Positions 1 through 6,526 of a stretch of 14,447 nt of DNA are shown piece by piece. The stretch covers positions 1-14,447 of the forward strand of contig JASHYZ010000598.1 in NCBI GenBank assembly GCA_030042795.1. Reading direction: 5' to 3'. Below the pieces are notes generated by a model. That model was not told where the DNA came from. It ran no database searches and saw only the letters and a program-made list of their open reading frames with translations. Made by a program: the position numbers and the translations under genes. This stretch comes from Terriglobia bacterium (GTDB lineage Bacteria; Acidobacteriota; Terriglobia; UBA7540). Within the stretch, counting starts at the first letter, position 1; each line of letters opens with the position of its first letter.

Positions 1-172
1 GCATGATGACGTGCACGCCGATCGAGCCAGCCGAGCGACTGCTCGCGGCGCCCCGCCTCCAGTTACCTGGAAGAAACACTCGGAAGCCCTGTTTATAAGC
101 CCCACAGTTGTGCCTGTCAAGGACCAGCGACGGTATTGTTGGATTCGACATCGGACGATGTTCCAGTCTCAC
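1..172 (-). CDS. Probable N-terminal part of an unrecognised protein, cut by window edge
   Basis: On the minus strand an uninterrupted reading frame of 57 codons begins with GTG at 172 and is still open at base 1. What makes it credible is the ribosome binding site: AAAGGAGGG (complement of 180-188) lies 7 nt before the GTG, close to a perfect anti-Shine-Dalgarno match. The visible protein begins MRLEHRPMSNPTIPSLVLDR and continues through a basic, glycine- and serine-rich stretch to VHVIM; it has no signal peptide and no motif I can assign. A MITE-like element lies directly upstream, with its target duplication starting at 196, so it sits in the leader or promoter of this gene. An open frame of this length can occur by chance, so the call depends mainly on the SD. 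It is too short here to name a family. Confidence 0.38.
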   Translation of the reverse strand, partial: MRLEHRPMSNPTIPSLVLDRHNCGAYKQGFRVFLPGNWRRGAASSRSAGSIGVHVIM

Positions 173-179
173 GGTATTT

Positions 180-188
180 CCCTCCTTT
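180..188 (-). promoter_or_regulatory. Strong Shine-Dalgarno for the left-edge minus-strand gene
   Basis: Read on the minus strand the bases are AAAGGAGGG, followed by AAATACC and then GTG. It is the strongest SD sequence in the window, and it decides the start of the partial frame at 172. Confidence 0.5.
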
Positions 189-195
189 ACTAGAA

Positions 196-343
196 TTAAA
201 TATGATGAATATCAAGCTAGCGCAGGTACCGATGAAGGCCCCTGCCGTGAAGGGACGAAACGCAATGGTTATTGTCGGCTGTCGTCACGAAAAGCGCACG
301 TTTCGGCCCCTGCCTGGGCAATCTTGATATTCATCTTAAATAT
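196..343. mobile_element. MITE-like element (204-335) with 8-bp target duplication
   Basis: GATGAATATCAAG at 204-216 is repeated perfectly inverted at 323-335. The arms continue imperfectly inward to about 226 and 313, giving 20 of 23 matches. An inner pair, CGAAACG (256-262) and CGTTTCG (299-305), adds further self-complementarity. Immediately outside both arms is the same 8-bp direct repeat, TTAAATAT (196-203 and 336-343), which is what a transposition event leaves. The element is 132 bp, too short for a transposase, so it would be non-autonomous. It lies just upstream of the minus-strand SD at 180-188. The mobilising IS family cannot be named from the sequence alone. Confidence 0.7.
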
Positions 344-377
344 TAACACTATATAATTAACTAAATAATTATTTAAT
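336..377. other. AT-rich patch with 14-bp perfect palindrome
   Basis: This stretch is almost pure A and T, in strong contrast to its surroundings. It holds TAAATAATTATTTA (362-375), a perfect 14-bp palindrome, and the right-hand copy of the MITE target duplication. It could be a promoter or regulator-binding region for the left-edge minus-strand gene, or a favoured insertion target. No clean -35/-10 pair is evident. Confidence 0.4.
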
Positions 378-421
378 CCTGGCGTGCGAGTGTTATACAG
401 ATTGATTAAGAGGGATCTGCA

Positions 422-600
422 GATTTTCGGCTAGTGGGTCACTTTGAATTCTCTCCAGCATTCCGTTACCGGTCATTCCCGCGCAAGCGGGAATCCAGGC
501 TGTAGGGCGCGCTCTCCGATGCGGATTCCCGCCTCCGCGGGAATGACAAGGGGGGAACATGCCGAGAAAGAATTGAGACTGACCCACTACCGATTTTCGG
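422..600. repeat. Palindromic MITE/REP-like element, copy A
   Basis: The outer inverted repeat is TAGTGGGTCA (432-441) against TGACCCACTA (580-589). Inside are nested arms GTCATTCCCGCG (472-483) with CGCGGGAATGAC (536-547), and GCGGGAATCC (487-496) with GGATTCCCGC (523-532). GATTTTCGG occurs at 422-430 and again at 592-600, bracketing the element as a candidate 9-bp target duplication, which would make the insert 431-591. The ATTCCC/GGGAAT core resembles the widespread intergenic repeats of the dRS3 type. Reverse-complemented, it aligns with copy B at 961-1116. Confidence 0.7.
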
Positions 601-643
601 GCCATTGGGTGAAAGTGATTCACCTACTCCCACCAGATTTCTC

Positions 644-672
644 TTGACTTTGATAACGCTTTGGTGTATATA
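644..672 (+). promoter_or_regulatory. Sigma70-type promoter candidate without an obvious gene
   Basis: TTGACT at 644-649 and TATATA at 667-672 are separated by exactly 17 bp. A short hairpin, GGTGAA (608-613) with TTCACC (619-624), lies upstream and could be an operator. The only frame downstream (690-1226) runs through a palindromic repeat and is not convincing, so the product could be a non-coding RNA, a remnant leader, or nothing. Confidence 0.4.
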
Positions 673-812
673 CGATAAGTAAAGTCGAGGTGAGACGTGC
701 TCCTGCTACTGAAACCAGGCAACACCCAACCGGCACGCAACCAAGCCGCCGCCGAAGCGCGCGGAGATGCCGGCAAGAGGCCACGCCCGAAAATCGCGAA
801 ATGAAGGATGAT

Positions 813-916
813 CCCACGATCTCATTGATAACAAAGGACCGACTTTGGGAACCCACGATGTCTATGATAACAAAAGACATAATGCGGATATGCCAATATC
901 TTCATGAAAACAAAGG
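813..916. repeat. 39-bp tandem repeats, two good and one degenerate unit
   Basis: Units start at 813, 852 and about 891. The first two share CCCACGAT, then TGATAACAAA and GAC at the same offsets; the third keeps only a TGAAAACAAAGG at the corresponding place (905). The segment 601-960 around it shows no convincing gene. Confidence 0.5.
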
Positions 917-955
917 TAGTTATAAGCGATCCGGTGTCGTCAAGCACCGTAATCG

Positions 956-1121
956 CGAGATAGTTGGTCAGTTTCAATTTTCTCTCGCCGCCATCTTGCC
1001 TGTCATTCCCGCGACGGCGGGAATCCACAAAAGAGATAGGCACTCCAGCCTCTGGATTCCAGCCTACGCAGGAATGACAGGCAACAAAATGCCGAGGAAA
1101 TCTCAAACCGCCACCACGAGA
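956..1121. repeat. Palindromic MITE/REP-like element, copy B
   Basis: Perfect inner arms GCCTGTCATTCC (998-1009) and GGAATGACAGGC (1071-1082) enclose GGAATCCA (1020-1027) and TGGATTCC (1053-1060). The left end TAGTTGGTCA (961-970) and the following CAATTTTCTCTCG match the ends of copy A; the right end is more decayed. CGAGA directly abuts both sides (956-960 and 1117-1121), a possible but weak target duplication. The insert would be 156 bp, close to copy A. Confidence 0.65.
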
Positions 1122-1185
1122 GTGCGAAAAGAAGCCATACGATCGAAGCCTAAGACTCCTTTATTTTCAACACGCCTCGAAAACG

Positions 1186-1265
1186 AAGCCAATAGGTTAT
1201 TGATTCTACAAAACTTATCTCCATAAAGCCAATAGGTTATTGATTCACAAAGACTTATGTAGAAT
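1186..1265. repeat. 40-bp direct repeat pair
   Basis: A perfect 21-bp sequence beginning AAGCCAATAGGTTATTG occurs at 1186-1206 and 1226-1246. The next bases of both units also resemble each other (ACAAA and ACTTAT). The pair lies between copy B of the palindromic element and the receptor gene, and its period is nearly that of the 39-bp repeats upstream. Confidence 0.65.
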
Positions 1266-1342
1266 TTAGCGCTCGGTACGCGCCAGTTTGACGTAGGGGT
1301 GGGACATCCCCCAGCTTGCGACCGATAGTCCTGTTATAAAAA

Positions 1343-1348
1343 TATACT
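1343..1348 (+). promoter_or_regulatory. Possible -10 element for the TonB-dependent receptor
   Basis: TATACT at 1343-1348 lies in an AT-rich stretch (TTATAAAAATATACT) about 80 bp before the receptor start. No well-spaced -35 could be matched: TTGCGA at 1316-1321 is 21 bp away. The call is therefore only suggestive. A leader of about 70 nt would follow. Confidence 0.25.
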
Positions 1349-1387
1349 GAGCCACGATAGACCCCTAGTTGCACGTGTGGCATCTTG

Positions 1388-1419
1388 CCGTAAATGTTGA
1401 GCGGATATTTACGGGAGGA
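1388..1419 (+). promoter_or_regulatory. Leader hairpin overlapping the receptor's ribosome binding site
   Basis: CCGTAAAT (1388-1395) pairs perfectly with ATTTACGG (1407-1414). Three further pairs, two of them G-U, extend the stem to 11 bp with a GAGCG loop. The 3' arm ends inside the SD GGGAGGA (1413-1419), which itself sits 6 nt before the ATG at 1426. Folding could limit ribosome access to the leader. Confidence 0.4.
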
Positions 1420-1425
1420 TCGACT

Positions 1426-4400
1426 ATGAAGGCGCGCTACGTCCTTTCCATCGGAGCTTTTCTCCTCGTCTCCATCGCGGCATCAGGGCAAGAACTCGCC
1501 ACGATTGTGGGGACTGTGACCGACCCCTCAGGCGCCTTTGTTCCGGGCGCCAACATCACGATTTCGAACGACGCCAAGGGTTTTACGCAGCGCTACGTCT
1601 CGAACTCGGCGGGTGAATACACCGCCGCCGACATCCCCATCGGAGAGTACAAGGTGGAAGCGCAAGCCACCGGATTCCGTTTGCTTGTCCGCAGCGGTAT
1701 CACGCTGGATGCCGGCCAAACCCAGCGGGTAAATCTTCAGTTGACCGTGGGCGCGGCGGCGCAAGAAGTCACGGTGGCGGGGAATCTCCCCAAAGTCGAG
1801 ACGGATACGTCAGCAATATCCGGCGTCATCACGGGCTCCCAAGTGAGCCAACTGAGCATTCAAGCGAGAAATTTCGCCAATCTTGCCTTGCTGGTCCCCG
1901 GCGCCGCGCCCTTGGGAGGCGCCTATGATCCCAACACCATCGGAGACATTGCCACCGACACGCTACCCGTGAATGGCATTCCCGGAAACATGAACAATTG
2001 GGAAATTGATGGCACCAACGACGTGGATCAAGGCTCCGGCAGTGACTCACTACAGGTTTTCCCCAGCCTCGACTCGATTGCGGAATTCCGAATCTCGACC
2101 TCGAATTACAGCGCCGAGTTTCCCAAGTCCGGCAGCGCCATGATTGAGGTCGCCACAAAATCCGGAACCAGCCAGTTTCATGGGACTGCATTTGAGTTTC
2201 TGCGCAATGACGCCCTAGATTCGAACAACTGGTTCCTCAACCGTCAGATTGCGCCGCCCGGAGGAAACGCTCCCAAGCAGCCCCTCAAGCATAACGATTT
2301 TGGCTTCACCTTCGGCGGTCCTTTCTACATCCCGGGGCATTACAACGACAGCAAGCAGAAGACCTTCTTCTTTGTGTCGGAGGAATGGCGGCGGTATCGA
2401 GATGGAACCGTGATCAACGCCAACGTCCCCTCCACTTTGGAGCGACAAGGTGACTTCAGTCAATGCGACTCTTCCTCGCCGAACTACAATGCGGTGGTCG
2501 CCTCAGGCTGCCAGGTCCCTACGAACCCCGCCACCGGTGCGCCTTTCGCCAACGATAGTGTTCCGGTTAGTCCAACGGCGGCCACGCTGCTCAATTCCTT
2601 GATACCCCTGCCCAACAATGGCGTGGTCGGTTACACACAGGCCCCCAGCTTGCCGACCAACTTCCGGGAGGACACGGTTCGGGTGGATCAAAACATTTCC
2701 GACAAGGTTCGCGTGTTCGTCCGCTACACGCAGGACGCTTATGATCAAACCGTTGTGCCTACGCTCTGGGCCCAGGCCGGCGCGGAGTTTGACACCGTCA
2801 AGACTCTGATGGATATTCCCTGCAAAAACTGGGTGATCAATTTGACCGATTCCATCCGGCCAAACCTGATGAATGAGGTCATTGTAGGCTATTCGTCAGA
2901 TTCATGGCACACCTATTCGGTTCTCGGAACTGATTCGGTCTCTGGGAGCATCCTCAAGCCGGCTGGCTTCGCGGTCCAGACCATATTTCCCGCGGCCGCG
3001 TCAGGTCCCTTTTTGCCTGCCGTTCAGGTCTCCGGCGGAGGTCCTTCGTTCACCGAAGATACCGGCTATCCCTACTTCTATTGGAACCCTAGCGTCTCGC
3101 TGAAAGACAACCTTGTTTGGACGAAGGGGAAGCATACGCTCAAAATGGGAGGCTATCTGCTGAGCAACCATATCAACAACATCGTTCCCAATGGGGGATA
3201 TGATTCGCAGGGTGTTTTGAGCTTCAGTAGTTCCTCTGCGGTCACTACGGGCAACGCGCTAGCGGACATGTATTTGGGCAGGATCGCAAGCTACACCGAG
3301 ACCGGGAAAACCGTTGACGGTCAGCTTGTGGGAGGCTATGCCGACGGGCACTGGTGGCAATGGGACTTTGAACCTTACGTCCAAGATGACTGGAGAGTGA
3401 CTCCGCGACTGACACTCAACCTCGGGCTTCGGTATTTTTATGTGACAGCCTACAAGGATTACACCACGCCTACCGTTGCGTCCATCTTTGTGCCGGGCCA
3501 GTACAATCCAGCCGAGCAAGCGGAATTAAGCGCGGCGGGAACGCTTATCTCTGGAACGGGCGACACCTGGCTGAACTACGGGAACGGCTTAGCCGAATGC
3601 GGTAGCAGCCCGATACCCAAGGGGTGCATCGGCGTAGACCATGCGACACCGTCGCCTCGCTTCGGTTTTGCCTGGGATCCAACCGGATCAGGGAAGACGG
3701 CTATTCGCGGCGGTTACGCACTCACCTTCGATACCAGTAACGCCCACATGATGTCAGCCGGCCGTTACGGAAGCCCGCCGGTGATGGCCACCCTCTCGGC
3801 GTACAACATCAACGGCTATGGAAACATCGAGCCCGGAGAGCTTCCACCCGTATTCATGTATTCGCAACCTCTGTTTCAACACTTGCCGGAGATTGATCAG
3901 TTTAGTTTAGGAGTCCAACGGCAGCTCACAACCAATAGTATCCTGACGGTAAGCTACGTCGGCACCCTCGGACGTCACCTGCAGCAGTACCACAACATCA
4001 ATCAGGTCCCGGTGGGAGCAACCACCGAAAACGTACCGGCGCTTGCCAATACGCCTGGCTGCGACGCGTCCGGGAACTGTAATGTCCAGAGCATCCTGAT
4101 CAATACGGAGGAGGCGCCGATCTTTTTCGCGCCCTATCGCGGGTTCACCAGCATCGGTGAGATGGAAGCTTCAGCGCTATCCAACTACAACTCGCTCCAA
4201 GTGGATTTTCGCCATAACGTAGGTCATGGTTTGACCTTTCAGGGTATGTACACGTGGTCGCATACGCTCGACAACACTCTCGGCGGAGGTGGGACGGATA
4301 ATTACTCCAACGGAGTGAACGATTATGATCTGGCGAGGTGGTATGGAACCTCAGCCCTTAATCAAACCCAGGTTCTGGTGTTGAACTACGTGTACAAGCT

Positions 4401-4986
4401 GCCGTTTTTTACTCACTCTTCAAATGGCTTTGTCCGCCAGTCGTTGGGTGGATGGCAAGTTAGCGGAATCACAACATTTAGCCTGGGACCTCCGATCGGC
4501 CTTACCTGCGGCATCTCAGGGATGTCCAGCGGCGTGGGCGGAAACGTGCTCTGTAACTCTCTGGGTAAAGTAGCGGTGGATAAAGGCGTCATCGACGATC
4601 CTCAATTTGGACCGACACCGTCCTGGTTTGATCCTTCCACAATAGGACAGATCACCGTCCCGCAGCTTGCCGCCAACAATGAACCCGGGATGTTTGGCTA
4701 CATGGGCAAGTATGCCTTTGCGGGTCCAGGCCGCAATAACTGGGATTTCGGCCTCACCAAGAACTTTGACTTACCGTGGTTCCATGACCAGCGCTCCACG
4801 CTTCAATTCCGTTGGGAAACCTTCAACACGTTCAACCACCCTCAATGGAACTCAATCAGCCTGTTCTGCAGCGGGTTGACTGCTCCGGGTGCACCCTGCA
4901 ACGGAGCCAACAACATCGGTAATGGAGAAGTGGCAGGCGCGTACAATCCCCGGATCATGCAAATGGGACTGAGATTGGAATTCTAG
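1426..4986 (+). CDS. TonB-dependent receptor, Oar-like, with carboxypeptidase-regulatory-like domain
   Basis: This is a 1186-residue outer-membrane receptor, the size usual for the Acidobacteriota Oar-like family. The start at 1426 is chosen because GGGAGGA precedes it and it yields a clean signal peptide (MKARYVLSIGAFLLVSIAASG, cut before Q); the in-frame ATG at 1369 lacks both. After the signal come a CarboxypepD_reg-like beta-sandwich (about residues 25-110, with VGTVTDPSGAFVPGANITI), a plug region (about 115-260) and a long beta-barrel ending in the terminal phenylalanine (GLRLEF) typical of barrel assembly signals. Family knowledge suggests energy-dependent uptake of a large substrate; the ligand cannot be read. 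Cysteines occur as five close pairs (347/362, 725/734, 879/885, 1028/1043, 1148/1158) plus one single (466). A catabolic cluster follows 136 bp downstream, so a linked role in glycan uptake is plausible but inferred. Confidence 0.9.
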   Translation: MKARYVLSIGAFLLVSIAASGQELATIVGTVTDPSGAFVPGANITISNDAKGFTQRYVSNSAGEYTAADIPIGEYKVEAQATGFRLLVRSGITLDAGQTQRVNLQLTVGAAAQEVTVAGNLPKVETDTSAISGVITGSQVSQLSIQARNFANLALLVPGAAPLGGAYDPNTIGDIATDTLPVNGIPGNMNNWEIDGTNDVDQGSGSDSLQVFPSLDSIAEFRISTSNYSAEFPKSGSAMIEVATKSGTSQFHGTAFEFLRNDALDSNNWFLNRQIAPPGGNAPKQPLKHNDFGFTFGGPFYIPGHYNDSKQKTFFFVSEEWRRYRDGTVINANVPSTLERQGDFSQCDSSSPNYNAVVASGCQVPTNPATGAPFANDSVPVSPTAATLLNSLIPLPNNGVVGYTQAPSLPTNFREDTVRVDQNISDKVRVFVRYTQDAYDQTVVPTLWAQAGAEFDTVKTLMDIPCKNWVINLTDSIRPNLMNEVIVGYSSDSWHTYSVLGTDSVSGSILKPAGFAVQTIFPAAASGPFLPAVQVSGGGPSFTEDTGYPYFYWNPSVSLKDNLVWTKGKHTLKMGGYLLSNHINNIVPNGGYDSQGVLSFSSSSAVTTGNALADMYLGRIASYTETGKTVDGQLVGGYADGHWWQWDFEPYVQDDWRVTPRLTLNLGLRYFYVTAYKDYTTPTVASIFVPGQYNPAEQAELSAAGTLISGTGDTWLNYGNGLAECGSSPIPKGCIGVDHATPSPRFGFAWDPTGSGKTAIRGGYALTFDTSNAHMMSAGRYGSPPVMATLSAYNINGYGNIEPGELPPVFMYSQPLFQHLPEIDQFSLGVQRQLTTNSILTVSYVGTLGRHLQQYHNINQVPVGATTENVPALANTPGCDASGNCNVQSILINTEEAPIFFAPYRGFTSIGEMEASALSNYNSLQVDFRHNVGHGLTFQGMYTWSHTLDNTLGGGGTDNYSNGVNDYDLARWYGTSALNQTQVLVLNYVYKLPFFTHSSNGFVRQSLGGWQVSGITTFSLGPPIGLTCGISGMSSGVGGNVLCNSLGKVAVDKGVIDDPQFGPTPSWFDPSTIGQITVPQLAANNEPGMFGYMGKYAFAGPGRNNWDFGLTKNFDLPWFHDQRSTLQFRWETFNTFNHPQWNSISLFCSGLTAPGAPCNGANNIGNGEVAGAYNPRIMQMGLRLEF

Positions 4987-5122
4987 CCTGTTGTGCATAG
5001 CCTGCGCCATTTCCGTGGGGTCCGGGTAACCGTGTGCTTTCCCGAGCGCAGTGCGTATAAGAATTGGGCAAATGTGGCGACACGTCTCGGTCTGTGTCTC
5101 GATGCCCCACTTTGAAGGAATC

Positions 5123-6283
5123 ATGACTCGGTCAGCACGCCTAGAGAGAATTTCTTCGCCCCCCGCTCGAAGGGAATGGAGCAAGGGAGCGATTGCACGA
5201 CCTGAAGCTTCAAAGGAAGCACCGCCCGGAACAAGCGTAAGAGACCTCCCGACCCCAGCCTTGCTTGCGGACTTGGATACGGTGGAGCAAAATCTTGCGC
5301 GAATGGCCGTTTTTTTTCGCGACAAGCCTGCCAGGCTCCGCCCTCATTTCAAAGCTCACCAATCAGTCGCTCTTGCGCGCAAGCAAATCCGCGCCGGCGC
5401 CATCGGTTTGACTTGCGCGAGGCTGGAACAGGCTGAGATGCTCCTCGATGAGGGGTTTGAGAACATCCTGGTGGCTAACGAGATCGCCGGGAACGCCATG
5501 CTTCAGCGCTTTGTTGAGCTGTCGCATCGCGCGCCGGTAATCGTGGCTGTCGATAACGCTTCGATCGTGGATCAGTTGGCGGCAATGGCCAAGGACCGGG
5601 TGCACGAACTCAACGTAGTAGTGGACTTGGACGTGCGCTTAGGCCGGTGCGGAGTTCAGCCGGGCGGCGAAGCGGTATCCCTCACCAAGACCGTGCTCTC
5701 AAAGGGGATGCGATTTCGGGGGTTGATGGGTTATGAGGGGCATATTCACCTGCCTGTCGGACTCGAGAAGCATCAGATCGCCTCGGACGCACTCCAACTC
5801 CTGATCGATACCAAGTGCCTCCTCGAGGAGGAAGGGATTCCTGTCGAAATTGTGACCTGTGGCGGCACCAGCGACTTCTCTGAAGCCGGAACCTTCCCTG
5901 GAGTGACCGAGGTCCAGGCAGGCTCTTACTTGTTGATGGACACGTGGTATGAGCCCTGCGCCTCCGAGTTCAGACCCGCGTTGACCGTGCTGGCCACGGT
6001 GATCAGCAAGCGACCCGGCAAGACGGTGGTGGCTGACGCGGGGATCAAAGCGATCAGCACAGGCAATGGCTTGCCTCATTTGGAAGGAATACCAGGGTTA
6101 AGCGTGAACACTCTCCACATTGAGCACATCTTGATCGACATTCGGGACCCGTCCGTTGCGATCGAGGTGGGTGACCGGATTGAGATTTGTGTCCAAGCTC
6201 TGGATTCGACCCTGAGTCTCCACGACTGCATCTACGGGGTTAGAAACGGCAAAGTCGAAGAGGTTTTTCAGATTGCGCGGTGA
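5123..6283 (+). CDS. Alanine racemase-fold PLP enzyme, D-threonine aldolase / D-serine dehydratase-like
   Basis: The predicted 386-residue protein has the fold-type III PLP barrel: the entry motif DLPTPALLADLDTVEQN, the probable PLP lysine K77 in RPHFKAHQ, and the late-barrel EVQAGSYLLMDTWYE. Relatives cleave or dehydrate D-beta-hydroxy amino acids and normally carry a C-terminal metal site of the form P-x-H-x-C/D. Here the aligned segment, before SLHD, reads VQALDST, so the histidine position is Ala359 while Asp361 remains. Loss of the metal histidine suggests altered chemistry or substrate. The start at 5123 follows GAAGGAA and fits family length; upstream in-frame starts (5102 ATG, 5072 ATG, 5051 GTG) would add an atypical tail. 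The gene lies between the receptor and the downstream catabolic run, and is separated from the latter by a 243-bp gap holding a palindromic element. Confidence 0.8.
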   Translation: MTRSARLERISSPPARREWSKGAIARPEASKEAPPGTSVRDLPTPALLADLDTVEQNLARMAVFFRDKPARLRPHFKAHQSVALARKQIRAGAIGLTCARLEQAEMLLDEGFENILVANEIAGNAMLQRFVELSHRAPVIVAVDNASIVDQLAAMAKDRVHELNVVVDLDVRLGRCGVQPGGEAVSLTKTVLSKGMRFRGLMGYEGHIHLPVGLEKHQIASDALQLLIDTKCLLEEEGIPVEIVTCGGTSDFSEAGTFPGVTEVQAGSYLLMDTWYEPCASEFRPALTVLATVISKRPGKTVVADAGIKAISTGNGLPHLEGIPGLSVNTLHIEHILIDIRDPSVAIEVGDRIEICVQALDSTLSLHDCIYGVRNGKVEEVFQIAR

Positions 6284-6325
6284 GATACCCGGGAGCGAGC
6301 CAACAAGAGGACCGGGCTGACGTGT

Positions 6326-6474
6326 TTAGCAGTTCGTTGAAAAACGTTTCCGGAACCGTGTCATTCCGAGCGGTGCGAGGAATCTCGCCTTGAAACTGAA
6401 GGAACTACGCGATTCCTCGTCGCCTACAGCTCCTCGGAATGACAGTTTCGGCGAGTTTTTCAACGAACTGTTAG
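6326..6474. mobile_element. MITE-like palindromic element with 16-bp perfect terminal repeats
   Basis: CAGTTCGTTGAAAAAC (6330-6345) is perfectly inverted at 6455-6470. Nested arms are TGTCATTCCGAG (6359-6370) with CTCGGAATGACA (6433-6444), and CGAGGAATC (6376-6384) with GATTCCTCG (6411-6419). TTAG directly abuts both ends (6326-6329 and 6471-6474), a likely short target duplication. The element is 141 bp and carries no gene. It fills most of the gap before the cyclase-family gene, so it may alter read-through from 5123-6283 into the operon. Its ends differ from the two elements near 431-1116, although all share the GTCATTCC core. Confidence 0.75.
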
Positions 6475-6526
6475 AACTCTTCCCGGGTAAGTTGGCGCAA
6501 AGGGTCGCTGCTCCTCTGAGCAATTC

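Noticed and set aside
813..916. 39-bp repeats considered as a CRISPR array
   Set aside because: The units are adjacent and degenerate, without constant repeats separated by unique spacers, and there are no cas genes.
690..1226. A 178-codon plus-strand frame in the repeat region
   Set aside because: It runs straight through palindromic element B, has no credible SD, and much of its product is simply translated repeat sequence. At most the part before 961 could be a remnant of a small gene.
4852..5325. A 157-codon minus-strand frame spanning the receptor end and the PLP gene start
   Set aside because: It overlaps two well-supported genes and shows no recognisable motif or SD.
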